From Anabaenopsis elenkinii CCIBt3563 (GTDB taxonomy: Bacteria > Cyanobacteriota > Cyanobacteriia > Cyanobacteriales > Nostocaceae), in contig NZ_CP063311.1 in the NCBI RefSeq assembly GCF_015245355.1, forward strand, positions 2,453,217 to 2,517,216: a stretch of DNA of 64,000 nt, given 5' to 3'. The translations under genes were made by a program, and so were the position numbers. Every line of letters starts with the position of its first letter. Within the stretch, counting starts at the first letter, position 1. The notes beneath the pieces are model-generated. The model was not told the DNA's origin. It was given only the letters and a program-made list of their open reading frames with translations, and did not search any database. Shown here piece by piece: positions 29,711-38,498 of this stretch.

Positions 29711-32700
29711 ATGAAGGAACTTGATCAACAAAGAGTTGAGATTTTTTTAGATAAATGGCAGGGATCTAGTGGTAATGAAATAGCCAACAAAGACTCATTT
29801 TGTTTAGATTTATGTACAGCTTTAGGTGTCGCACCTCCACCCCCTCAAGGTAGGGTGACCGGTGACCCATATTGTCTGGAAAAAAATGTTAAAATGCCCC
29901 AGTCTACAGGAAACATCAAACAGGGGCGCATTGATTTTTATAAACAAGGACATTTTATTTTAGAAGCCAAACAGGGCAGTATAAAATCTGGGAATAGTAC
30001 ACCCAAACGCGGCACGAGGGCTTATGATCAATATATGCAAAAAGCATTTATTCAAGCAACTGCTTATGCACCCCATTTACCGGTCAAGCCACCATTTTTA
30101 TTAACTTGTGATATTGGTGACCATTTTGAGTTGTGGATGGGATTTAGTGGTGATTATGGCGGTTATGGAGCCAGACAAATTATTAAACTAAATGATTTAT
30201 TAAAACCTGATATTTTTGATTTATTTGTTGATATTTTTACGCAACCCCAAAAGCGCAACCCAGAGAAAATTAGAGCCAAAGTAACGCGAGATGTGGCGGG
30301 TGATTTAGCTCAGTTAGCCTATTGGTTAGAAAAACAGCAACATCACCCCCAAGAAGTGGCTAATTTTTTGATGCGTTGTATATTTACCATGTTTGCTGAA
30401 GATGTGCAACTACTCAAAAGAGGGGTATTTACTCAAGCATTAACTCAGAGATGGCTATGTCAACCCAGCAGCTTTAAGCCAGAGATTGAAACTTTATGGC
30501 GCACCATGGACGAAGGGGGAACTTTTGGTTTTGATAGTATATTAAGATTTAATGGTAGTTTGTTTACAAATGCCACAGCTTTTGATTTACCAAAGTCCCA
30601 ATTAGAGGTATTATTACAAGCAGCTAAAAGAGATTGGAGCCAGGTAGAACCGGCAATTTTTGGAACTTTATTAGAAAGGGCTTTGGATACCAAAGAACGC
30701 AGTAAGTTGGGCGCACATTATACGCCGCGTTCTTATGTGGAAAGGTTAGTGCGTCCAGTGGTGATAGAACCATTACGCCAAGACTGGTTAGAAACAGAAA
30801 TTGTGGTAGACCAGTTATTGAAAGTTCCAGGGGACTTAGAACCAACTGCGACCCAGAAAAAGAAAGCGGTAGAATTAATTAGAGAATTTCTGCAAAAGTT
30901 GAGAACTATTAAAATTCTTGACCCTGCTTGTGGTTCTGGTAACTTTTTGTATGTCACCTTGGATTTACTAAAAACTCTGGAAGCGGAGGTGATTCGCCGC
31001 ATAGCTGATATTACCGGACAATATCAATCTAGTGTTTTAGACCAAGTTAATGTTTCTCAGTTTTTAGGCATTGAAGTAAATCCCAGAGCTGCTAGTATTG
31101 CAGAATTAGTCATCTGGATTGGTTATTTACAATGGTATTTTAAACAGTTTGGCAACACTTCCCCACCGGAACCAGTGTTACAGAAATTTAATAATATTGA
31201 ATATCGAGATGCGGTGTTAGGTTGGGATAGCAAAAAACCCGCCATTGACCCCACCACTCACCAAACCCGCACCCGTTGGGGTGGATGTACTATGAAGCAC
31301 CCAGTCACGGGGGAAGATGTTCCAGACCCTCAAGACCAAATCCCTATTTATAGTTATACTAATCCCCGGATGGCAATATGGCCAGAGGCTGATTATATTG
31401 TCTCCAACCCGCCGTTTATTGGTAATGCCAGAATGCGGGAATTATTGGGTGATGGTTATACTGAAACTTTGCGTCAAGTATATCAAGATGTACCGGATAC
31501 CGTTGATTTTGTCATGTATTGGTGGCACAAAGCCGCAGATTTAGTCAGAAGGGGTCAGGTAAAGCGCTTTGGTTTGATTACGACTAATACTATTAGTCAG
31601 GTGCGGTTAAGGAGTGTGATAGAATATCATTTAAAACAAAAGCACCCCATTAAGTTAATTTTTGCCATTCCTGACCACCCTTGGACTGATGACGGTGCTG
31701 CTGTGCGGATTGCTATGACCGCGGCGGAGTTGGAAGGTTCCCCAGTGTCTCAGGTGGTACAATTGGGGGAGGTAATTTTGAAGGGGGAGGGAGAAACCCC
31801 AGAAGATACGGCAGATTTAATTGATATTGCATGGCAAAATGTCGGGGTGATTTTTAGTAATCTCCGAAGCGGTGCTAATCTTACTAATATCCAACCTCTC
31901 AAAGCAAATGATCAACTTTCCAGCCGCGGTATGATGCTTTTTGGTTCTGGGTTTATTATTGAAAAAGTTGATTTTACTAAAATTGAGTCAGAAATATTAT
32001 TTACTTACACTAATGGGAGAGATATATTGCAGCGCTCTCGCCATGTCAAGATTATTGATTTCTTTGGTCTGAGTGTAACAGAAGCTGAAAAACTTTATCC
32101 TCAAGCATATCAATGGGTTTTAGAGAAAGTCAAACCAGAACGAGATGCTAATCGTGATCAAAATTTACGCAAAAACTGGTGGGTATTTGGTCGCCCTAGA
32201 CCTGAACTTAGGCTAGCATTGCAAGATATACAGCGATATATTGTCACTGTAGAAACAGCTAAACACCGGGTGTTTATATTTTTAGCTCAAGGTGTTATTC
32301 CCGATAATAAACTAATTGCGATCGCTCTTGATGATGCCTACTTTTTAGGTGTTCTTTCCAGTAAGATTCATGTTACTTGGGCTTTAGCAGCAGGTGGGAC
32401 ATTAGGGATGGGTGGAGTTTATGTGAAAACAAAATGCTTCGACCCCTTCCCTTTCCCCGAACCCACCCCAGAACAAAAACAAAAAATCCGCGACTTAGGG
32501 GAAAAACTCGACGCACACCGCAAACAAGTACAAAGCCAACATCCTGATGTGACAATTACCGGGATGTATAACCTCCTAGCAAAATTACGCGCGGGGGAAC
32601 CCTTTACAGATGCTGATAGACAATATAATGATCAAGCCTTAGTTTCTATCCTCAAATCAATTCACGACCAACTAGACGCGGCGGTTTTTGCTGCTTACGG

Positions 32701-33130
32701 ATGGTCACCGAATATCAGTGATGAGCAAATTCTCACCCAATTAGTCGCCCTCAACGCTGAACGCGCTGGGGAAGAACGAAATAATTTAATTCGGTGGTTG
32801 CGTCCGGAATATCAAGCACCCCATGAAGTGAATACCCAAGTAGCCCTTGCAGGTATCACCACAATCCCAGAAACTACAGTTACACCCACACAGCAGCAAC
32901 CATTCCCCAAAAAATCCAAAGAACAACTTGCAGCCATTCGGGATTTATTACGCACTCATGGCGGTGATTGGACTCTAGAACAAGTCATAAAACAGTTTAA
33001 ACTTACGCCGGGACAAAAGCAAGTCATTGGCTACCATTTAGAAAGTTTAGAATGGTTCAACATTCTAGTTAGCTCCTATGACCATGGCGTGACACGCTGG
33101 CGCTATGTAGAAACAGACTCAGCAACTTGA
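29711..33130 (+). CDS. MmeI-like single-chain restriction-modification enzyme (type IIL/IIG)
   Basis: A 1139-residue fusion of nuclease, N6-adenine methyltransferase and specificity regions. The nuclease motif is near the N-terminus: D75 in GRIDFYKQG and E85-A86-K87, the D-x9-ExK spacing known in MmeI. The methyltransferase has DPACGSGNF near residue 404 (SAM binding) and SNPPF near 565 (catalytic). The target-recognition region follows, with YVKTKCFDPFPFPEP near 910. The one-polypeptide design means no separate hsdS or nuclease gene is needed, and none is present. It overlaps the next, convergent gene by 28 bp at the 3' ends. Confidence 0.88.
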   Translation: MKELDQQRVEIFLDKWQGSSGNEIANKDSFCLDLCTALGVAPPPPQGRVTGDPYCLEKNVKMPQSTGNIKQGRIDFYKQGHFILEAKQGSIKSGNSTPKRGTRAYDQYMQKAFIQATAYAPHLPVKPPFLLTCDIGDHFELWMGFSGDYGGYGARQIIKLNDLLKPDIFDLFVDIFTQPQKRNPEKIRAKVTRDVAGDLAQLAYWLEKQQHHPQEVANFLMRCIFTMFAEDVQLLKRGVFTQALTQRWLCQPSSFKPEIETLWRTMDEGGTFGFDSILRFNGSLFTNATAFDLPKSQLEVLLQAAKRDWSQVEPAIFGTLLERALDTKERSKLGAHYTPRSYVERLVRPVVIEPLRQDWLETEIVVDQLLKVPGDLEPTATQKKKAVELIREFLQKLRTIKILDPACGSGNFLYVTLDLLKTLEAEVIRRIADITGQYQSSVLDQVNVSQFLGIEVNPRAASIAELVIWIGYLQWYFKQFGNTSPPEPVLQKFNNIEYRDAVLGWDSKKPAIDPTTHQTRTRWGGCTMKHPVTGEDVPDPQDQIPIYSYTNPRMAIWPEADYIVSNPPFIGNARMRELLGDGYTETLRQVYQDVPDTVDFVMYWWHKAADLVRRGQVKRFGLITTNTISQVRLRSVIEYHLKQKHPIKLIFAIPDHPWTDDGAAVRIAMTAAELEGSPVSQVVQLGEVILKGEGETPEDTADLIDIAWQNVGVIFSNLRSGANLTNIQPLKANDQLSSRGMMLFGSGFIIEKVDFTKIESEILFTYTNGRDILQRSRHVKIIDFFGLSVTEAEKLYPQAYQWVLEKVKPERDANRDQNLRKNWWVFGRPRPELRLALQDIQRYIVTVETAKHRVFIFLAQGVIPDNKLIAIALDDAYFLGVLSSKIHVTWALAAGGTLGMGGVYVKTKCFDPFPFPEPTPEQKQKIRDLGEKLDAHRKQVQSQHPDVTITGMYNLLAKLRAGEPFTDADRQYNDQALVSILKSIHDQLDAAVFAAYGWSPNISDEQILTQLVALNAERAGEERNNLIRWLRPEYQAPHEVNTQVALAGITTIPETTVTPTQQQPFPKKSKEQLAAIRDLLRTHGGDWTLEQVIKQFKLTPGQKQVIGYHLESLEWFNILVSSYDHGVTRWRYVETDSAT

Positions 33131-34170
33131 CAAATCACCATAATATGTGATAAGTACCTATTACAACTATAATGAACAACTTCTAATCCTGCCGCTGCCA
33201 ACTCGTCCATAAGTTCCGGTATCTGATACTTATGGTGTCTCCAAATAGTCACCTCTTCATCTGCCGAAATTCCTACAGTTTTATCTATACCTAACTGCCT
33301 AAAGTTTATAGTATAGTGGCGATGAAATTTAATATTAGCTGTAACGCTATCCGTTATTATATCATACTTTCTCACAAGTTGGCAATCCTCCGCAGCTATG
33401 CCTAACTTGTCAGTCATCCATCTGTATATTCCGTCTACATGATACTTCAAACCTCCCCGAGGTATTCCATCCCATTGGGAATTATCACCAACTTCGTTAG
33501 TGAACACCAGCAAATCATTTTGGTTCATGCTGTGTCGGAAGTTTTGCAAGGCCTTACTTCTGTCTTGATGATTGCCAATAGTTACACCTAAATGTAAAAA
33601 TATCTTAGGTATATCCTGATTCCCTAAAATCTCCGGGGAAATAGGAGCGTTTTCTATATCAACTGTGTAACTCTCAAACTGAACTTGGGGAAACCATTGA
33701 GTAAGGTTGGCTTTTGAGACACTCAAAAGTTCTTGGCTAATATCCAAGGCAATATATTTATTGATTCTACCTAATTTAACCAGTCGGGAAATAAACTTTT
33801 TCACTGGGTAAGAATTACCAGCACCTACATCTATAATATTCATCCTCTGGTAATTCTCAGAGCTATCCCCTGGCGTTAGCCATTGAGAGCCATTAATATA
33901 GTCAAAGTTGTCCTGTAATAAATCAATTTCTACGTTGGCAGGTTGAAACCATTTAGGGATAAGATATTTTTCATAAAAACTATGCCAGATTTTGCCGCCT
34001 TGACCTTTGTAACCATACTTTAAAGGTATTTCGCGCTTGAGTTCTAATGAGTGAACTAACTCTAACAGTTCTGCATGGGAGAAAATAGAGTTAAACTCTA
34101 GACTTGGCTCTACTAAACGAGTTGTATCTGGGAAAGGTTGGGAATTACTATAAGTTTTTTTAGGTATCAT
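33103..34170 (-). CDS. EgtD-like SAM-dependent methyltransferase
   Basis: 355 residues from MIPKKTYSNSQ; upstream in-frame codons to 34272 lie inside a MITE and are discarded. NIIDVGAGNSYPVKKFISRL near residue 115 is the SAM-binding site, and LHLGVTIGNHQDRSKALQNFRHSM fits the histidine N-alpha-methyltransferase (EgtD, DUF2260) family. No egtB gene is nearby, so ergothioneine synthesis is not implied. The MITE's TTA duplication includes the last base of the start ATG on the opposite strand, so no native ribosome binding site remains next to it. The gene tail overlaps the MmeI-like gene. Confidence 0.82.
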   Translation of the reverse strand: MIPKKTYSNSQPFPDTTRLVEPSLEFNSIFSHAELLELVHSLELKREIPLKYGYKGQGGKIWHSFYEKYLIPKWFQPANVEIDLLQDNFDYINGSQWLTPGDSSENYQRMNIIDVGAGNSYPVKKFISRLVKLGRINKYIALDISQELLSVSKANLTQWFPQVQFESYTVDIENAPISPEILGNQDIPKIFLHLGVTIGNHQDRSKALQNFRHSMNQNDLLVFTNEVGDNSQWDGIPRGGLKYHVDGIYRWMTDKLGIAAEDCQLVRKYDIITDSVTANIKFHRHYTINFRQLGIDKTVGISADEEVTIWRHHKYQIPELMDELAAAGLEVVHYSCNRYLSHIMVICQVAESVST

Positions 34171-34172
34171 TA

Positions 34173-34372
34173 GAGGATGTTTGGAAAGTATTAAACAGGT
34201 AATTTTTATCTTAGGGAACAGGGAACAGGTAACAGGGAACAGGGAATGAGGAATGGGTAACACACCGAACACACCAAAACAATAAAATCCAGTCCCCTCC
34301 CCTTACAAGGGGAGGGTTAGGGTGGGGTGAAACAATAGTTGATACACTAATCATGACTTATTAAACATCCTC
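34173..34372. mobile_element. MITE copy 3 (GAGGATG family, TTA duplication) at a start codon
   Basis: A 200-bp element with the same ends and internal blocks as copy 1, flanked by TTA at 34170-34172 and 34373-34375. Its internal heptamer run (GGGAACA variants, about 34213-34250) is longer than in copy 1. The left edge touches the start codon of the EgtD-like methyltransferase, which reads away from it. The rest of the gap to 34588 holds only one dispersed palindrome. Confidence 0.88.
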
Positions 34373-34497
34373 TTAGTGATGAGAATTTGAGGATCTAAAT
34401 CAAGACTATAACTATAGAGGTTACGACTGCCAAAGTTAAATATCATATCATGACCGGGTAATTACTGATAATGAAATCTATCAACCATTTTTAATAT

Positions 34498-34560
34498 GGT
34501 GTGTTCCGGTGAATTATCACTTTCTCCAGGTCATCCAAACCCGTTTAACGGTAACACACC
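34498..34560. repeat. Dispersed GGTGTGTT/AACACACC palindrome
   Basis: GGTGTGTT (34498-34505) and AACACACC (34553-34560), with CCG/CGGT extending the arms imperfectly, can fold into a long hairpin about 30 bp past the stop of mrpB. It looks like a repetitive palindrome of the sort scattered in cyanobacterial genomes and may serve as the end of the mrp transcript. Confidence 0.5.
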
Positions 34561-34588
34561 CTACAGGATATTGACTGTTTGACAGCAA

Positions 34589-35251
34589 TCAAAATAATCC
34601 CCGATAGTGAATAAACAACACAATTACAGACCAAGACCCCAAAGTAACTTTTATTGCTACTAATAAATTAAGCAAGGGAATCACACCGCCACTAAAAAGT
34701 GTCCCCAATTCTCCATGGGGTAGTTCAAATCCACTGAGTGTTATCACTGCTAAGAAAATAAACACCAGTACCGAGACCTTCTCCAAAATAGTAGCCTTCC
34801 ACCGCTTGTAAATCCATCGCATCCATCGCGGTGAGGAGGTAATGGCCACTAAGCCGATCGCTGTTCCCCCTGCTACCCCAGCGGCAAAACCACCGCCAGG
34901 ACTCAGATGTCCTCTAATTGCTAGTTCGATACCTACTAACGCAGAGATAGTGGCCCCCAAACGCGCTAGGACAATTGATGGTTGGTCTTGTAACTGGGAA
35001 ATCACTGATAGGGGTTTTTTATCAGCTAACAGATACCGCGCCCCCATGATGGCGATGGTAAATACTACTACTTCAAAGATTGTGTCATAGAGGCGATTTC
35101 TGAGAATAATCCCGGTGACTGCATTGGGTATACCACTATCTTTGACAATGGATGCAACTACAGACACATCTCCTAAATCCTTGAGAGAATTGGGGATAAT
35201 TAGCAGGATGCAGTAAAAGGCTATGCCAGCGGCAATGTAAACCCATTTCAT
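34589..35251 (-). CDS. mrpB: Na+/H+ antiporter Mrp subunit B
   Basis: A 220-residue membrane protein and last gene of the mrp operon. The N-terminal part (helices to about residue 75) resembles the MbhE-like piece, and the rest is the MnhB domain with RGHLSPGGGFAAGVAGGTAIGL, a typical MrpB glycine-rich segment near 113. It forms part of the multi-subunit Mrp complex that exports Na+ in exchange for protons. It starts 14 bp after the mrpA stop. Confidence 0.88.
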   Translation of the reverse strand: MKWVYIAAGIAFYCILLIIPNSLKDLGDVSVVASIVKDSGIPNAVTGIILRNRLYDTIFEVVVFTIAIMGARYLLADKKPLSVISQLQDQPSIVLARLGATISALVGIELAIRGHLSPGGGFAAGVAGGTAIGLVAITSSPRWMRWIYKRWKATILEKVSVLVFIFLAVITLSGFELPHGELGTLFSGGVIPLLNLLVAIKVTLGSWSVIVLFIHYRGLF

Positions 35252-35265
35252 AGATGCTTGCCCTT

Positions 35266-35796
35266 TTATTCAAGTAAATTTACATAGGATATAGTTGTCA
35301 ATGGTGACGAAATTTCTGCATTGATGATCTCATAGATGCGTTGAATTCTAGTCACGGTGTGATAGGGTTGGCTTTGCTCCCCAGTCTCATCCCCTTGGTT
35401 ACAGGTGGCGTGAATTTCTTTATCTATAAGAGCTTTGTTTAATTCATCACTATTAATATAAGTAACTAACTCAATGCGGACATAGTGTTTACGAAAAATT
35501 TTGCGTAATTCCTCCATCAATGGTTGAAAATGGTCTTCCCCGTCTGCGATTACCCCCAGACGCAAAACCAAAGATGAACGCACGGCGATCGCATATAGAG
35601 TAACAGCCAGGAAAGTCCCCATTAATGCTTGGGTCAGAGCCACATCTGCTGCGCCCAAAACAGCAAACACTAAAGCCGCCACAGCGCCCAATATTCCCTG
35701 AACAACCAAAGCATTGTATGGGTTGACCTGAAGTACCACCATCAAGGCGGATAACGGTAACAGGGCAGTGATTATATAGACATAATTATCATTCAT
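35266..35796 (-). CDS. mrpA: Mrp subunit A, short DUF4040 form
   Basis: 176 residues from MNDNYVYIITALL (35796); a longer start would run through mrpG. Three helices carry the DUF4040 motif LGAADVALTQALMGTFLAVTLYAIAVRS, and a soluble C-terminus of about 90 residues follows. In most bacteria MrpA is a large protein with an NuoL-like body. Here only the C-terminal module exists, as in the cyanobacterial mrpCDEFGAB order. It overlaps mrpG by 8 bp. Confidence 0.85.
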   Translation of the reverse strand: MNDNYVYIITALLPLSALMVVLQVNPYNALVVQGILGAVAALVFAVLGAADVALTQALMGTFLAVTLYAIAVRSSLVLRLGVIADGEDHFQPLMEELRKIFRKHYVRIELVTYINSDELNKALIDKEIHATCNQGDETGEQSQPYHTVTRIQRIYEIINAEISSPLTTISYVNLLE

Positions 35797-36067
35797 GGTC
35801 AAGCTCGCTAGTAGAACAGTATGCCAACACATAGCCCAAGACTGTATTCCAAATTGCCAAGGAGATAAGACCCAACAGCAGCAAAGGCCATTCACTGGGT
35901 ATTTTCAGCAGCAGTCCGAAAACAATACTCATAGAGCCGAGGGTATCTGCAACGGAAAGACTATGGAGCTTAAATAATACCGAGCGATGACCCAGTAGGG
36001 GGAAGGTTCCCCAAAACCAAAAGCCAATGCCTAAACCTATGCAAATGTAACTAATTATCTCTATCAT
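35789..36067 (-). CDS. mrpG: Mrp subunit G
   Basis: A 92-residue protein with three membrane segments and the MnhG/PhaG pattern GTFPLLGHRSVLFKLHSLSVADTLGSMSIVFGLLL. It overlaps mrpF by 4 bp upstream and mrpA by 8 bp downstream, so translation is coupled along the operon. A small structural subunit of the Mrp antiporter. Confidence 0.88.
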   Translation of the reverse strand: MIEIISYICIGLGIGFWFWGTFPLLGHRSVLFKLHSLSVADTLGSMSIVFGLLLKIPSEWPLLLLGLISLAIWNTVLGYVLAYCSTSELDHE

Positions 36068-36315
36068 AAATTACCCATGCGTTTCAGTAGATGTGCCAAT
36101 AACATTAATCCCGCATTACCCACACTCAGGATAATAATTCCCACCACAGCAATCATCCAATCATCACGTAAGACTGATACCATCAGAATCATAATTGATG
36201 TTTTGGTAGCAATACTGGCAAAAGCTAACATTTTTTGCCAAATATCGTCATCTTGCCAAGCCTCATACATGGGTATGAGCAAGGCCAAAATCATGGCAAT
36301 CATTACCAGATTCAT
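36064..36315 (-). CDS. mrpF: Mrp subunit F
   Basis: An 83-residue, three-helix membrane protein in the position and size expected for MrpF/MnhF, with KMLAFASIATKTSIMILMVSVLRDDWMIAVVGIIILSVGNAGLMLL covering helices two and three. It overlaps mrpE and mrpG by 4 bp each. In other bacteria this subunit is required for antiport, sometimes for cholate efflux. Confidence 0.85.
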   Translation of the reverse strand: MNLVMIAMILALLIPMYEAWQDDDIWQKMLAFASIATKTSIMILMVSVLRDDWMIAVVGIIILSVGNAGLMLLAHLLKRMGNL

Positions 36316-36704
36316 CCCTGTGGCCTCCGTCTTCTGACTCGGTGTACCTCGAACCAGCCCTGTTCATGATATTTCAACACAATAGTTTTAGGTGTAAAAG
36401 TGATCAAGAATATATCCAGGAAAACCAGCCCCGGAGTGCGTTGGGGTTTAACTCTTTCAATAATTACATCTTCGTGATTATGGGGGCGGAAAATTATTTC
36501 CACCGCCTCAAAATACGCCTGGGGAATGGCCACCAGCACCTCACCCAGAACACGCAACCAATCCCTTAATGCTTCTGGTACTCTCTGACGACCAGGTAAT
36601 AACAGTGCAACGATCACACCAATAATGATATTTGCCACACTCAAATCTGAAGTGAGCAAAAACCAAATAGTCAGTCGTAAAATTAGATTTAGATGCCCAA
36701 TCAT
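36312..36704 (-). CDS. mrpE: Mrp subunit E
   Basis: A 130-residue MnhE-type subunit with two membrane segments at the N-terminus (LRLTIWFLLTSDLSVANIIIGVIVALLLPG) and a soluble tail containing TPGLVFLDIFLITFTPKTIVLKYHEQGWFEVHRVRR. It overlaps mrpD and mrpF by 4 bp. It is thought to help assemble the complex. Confidence 0.88.
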   Translation of the reverse strand: MIGHLNLILRLTIWFLLTSDLSVANIIIGVIVALLLPGRQRVPEALRDWLRVLGEVLVAIPQAYFEAVEIIFRPHNHEDVIIERVKPQRTPGLVFLDIFLITFTPKTIVLKYHEQGWFEVHRVRRRRPQG

Positions 36705-38128
36705 GGTAGTATCATCCCCAACAATAGGAGCAACATCAGACTCATAAAACCAATCAGATGTTCAAATTGCTCAAGTACACGTGGCAAAGTGACTGCGAAC
36801 CGTTGAAAAACCCAAATATAACCTACCCAACCAACGCCAATGATCGCCAGGGCTTTGATGATATTTTGTAATGTGTATGCATCGTCATATACCCCAATCC
36901 CTGCAATAATTGCCCCTGTTAATATGATTATCGGTAGCCATAAACCGGGGGGAATGTCCGCTTCTTTTTTGTGGGGTAGAAAGATGAATTTGGCATACAC
37001 TATAGCCGTTCCTACAGCCCCAATATTCATTAATATCTCTTGCCAAGGTAGGACATTCTTCAATGTCAACATCTTCGCCCCAAAACCTACCAACAAGGGA
37101 AAGCCAGAAATTGACAAGCTACCAATAACTAAGGGAATCCAGATCCTAGTATTCATCCGCTGCTCTTGCAGTTCCTGGAAATTGCGGCTGGGTAAGTTCC
37201 CTGCAATCAGGAACAACAAAGACTTTACCAACCCATGGCTGAGGGCATAAATACCGCCCACCGCCGGCGCTGCTAGAATCCATCCCAATTGGGAAACAGT
37301 ACTAAATGCCAGGGTGCGCTTGCTATCCTTTTCAAATATGGCATAAGTTACCCCCAGCAGGGCTGTCCCCACTCCAAATATCCTGACAATGGGTTCAACC
37401 TCACTCACCATTAATGCACAGCGCACTAAGGCAAAAACACCAGTTTTAACCACCACTCCCGATAACATAGCTGATACCGGTGTTTCTGATTCTGAGTGGG
37501 TCAAGGGTAACCACAGTCCTGATACAAAGATGCCCCCTTTTGTCAAGAGTCCGATAAATATTAAGGCGATCGCTGTGTTAGGTGCTGTACTCAACCCAGC
37601 AAAACTAAAGGAACGATTGGCTTGATAAACTAAAGCCGCCCCCACCAGATAAAACAGCATTGCCGTGTTGCTGACAAACAAATAACGCAACGCCACCCAT
37701 ATTGAGCGTTCGCTGCGGGGATAGGAAATCAAAAGAAAGGCTGCAATACCCACCACCTCAAGGGCCACATATAAACTGATGAAATCTGCACAGATAAACG
37801 CCGCATTAACGCTACCATGCAAAATGATAGCTTGAGTATAAAAAAAAGCCGTCTTCTCTTTTCCCCAACAGTACAGGATCACTGCTGTCGTTACCAGAGC
37901 ATTAGTCAATATCAAGTAGGCACTTAACTGATCAACCAGTAATGTCACCCCGAAATTATCCAGTAATTCCAGTGTTAACGGCGACTCCTGCAAAAAAACC
38001 TGCAAGGCATATACAGCGGAAATTACGGTGACACCTAAGGACAGATATCGATCAAGTTGGGGGAGAAGATAAATCAGGAACCCCAAAAAAAATGGTAGTG
38101 CAATCCAAGTGATGGTGATGGTATTCAT
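36701..38128 (-). CDS. mrpD: Mrp subunit D (NuoM/NuoN-like proton channel)
   Basis: A 475-residue membrane protein of the proton-translocating antiporter family, with about 14 helices. FICADFISLYVALEVVGIAAFLLI (with the buried Glu) near residue 115 and LLTKGGIFVSGLWLPLTHSESETPVSAMLSGVVVKTGVFALVR (with the key Lys residues) near 200-240 are intact. With the short mrpA this is the only NuoL/M/N-like subunit in the operon. Overlaps of 4 bp join it to mrpC and mrpE. Confidence 0.92.
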   Translation of the reverse strand: MNTITITWIALPFFLGFLIYLLPQLDRYLSLGVTVISAVYALQVFLQESPLTLELLDNFGVTLLVDQLSAYLILTNALVTTAVILYCWGKEKTAFFYTQAIILHGSVNAAFICADFISLYVALEVVGIAAFLLISYPRSERSIWVALRYLFVSNTAMLFYLVGAALVYQANRSFSFAGLSTAPNTAIALIFIGLLTKGGIFVSGLWLPLTHSESETPVSAMLSGVVVKTGVFALVRCALMVSEVEPIVRIFGVGTALLGVTYAIFEKDSKRTLAFSTVSQLGWILAAPAVGGIYALSHGLVKSLLFLIAGNLPSRNFQELQEQRMNTRIWIPLVIGSLSISGFPLLVGFGAKMLTLKNVLPWQEILMNIGAVGTAIVYAKFIFLPHKKEADIPPGLWLPIIILTGAIIAGIGVYDDAYTLQNIIKALAIIGVGWVGYIWVFQRFAVTLPRVLEQFEHLIGFMSLMLLLLLGMILP

Positions 38129-38460
38129 GGGGTATTGTTCTTCTCGATTTCGTTACTTTCCAAAGTGGGATTATCCCGCGCCAGCTTCATCACACCCACC
38201 AGCATTAAGGACTGAATGGAAAATCCGATCACAATTGCTGTTAAGATCACCGCCTGGGGAACCGGGTCGGCGTAGGTGGGATTTTCCCTAGGGGAAACAA
38301 TGGGTGTGAATAAGCCAGCTTGTGACGCAATCAGCACATAATAGGCGATTACCCCCGTACTCATAACATCCATGGAGATGATCTTCATCACCAGGTTCTT
38401 TTTCCAGATGATGCCGAAAAATCCACACAATATGGTAGCTAAGATAGATGCTTCTAACAC
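38125..38460 (-). CDS. mrpC: Mrp subunit C (NuoK-like)
   Basis: A 111-residue NuoK-like subunit with three helices; VPQAVILTAIVIGFSIQSLMLVGVMKLARD is the diagnostic segment near residue 70. First mrp gene in the operon; it starts 38 bp after the CPA2 antiporter stop and overlaps mrpD by 4 bp. Confidence 0.9.
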   Translation of the reverse strand: MLEASILATILCGFFGIIWKKNLVMKIISMDVMSTGVIAYYVLIASQAGLFTPIVSPRENPTYADPVPQAVILTAIVIGFSIQSLMLVGVMKLARDNPTLESNEIEKNNTP

Positions 38461-38498
38461 GAGAACTGTCTGTTTAGTAGTGGGAATAAGTAACTAGC

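Noticed and set aside
33103-34272. A 389-residue start for the EgtD-like methyltransferase
   Set aside because: The first 34 codons lie in the MITE; the family-like sequence starts at 34170.
36840-37250. 136-codon frame opposite mrpD
   Set aside because: It is a shadow of a clear MrpD coding region; the composition follows the membrane helices of the other strand.
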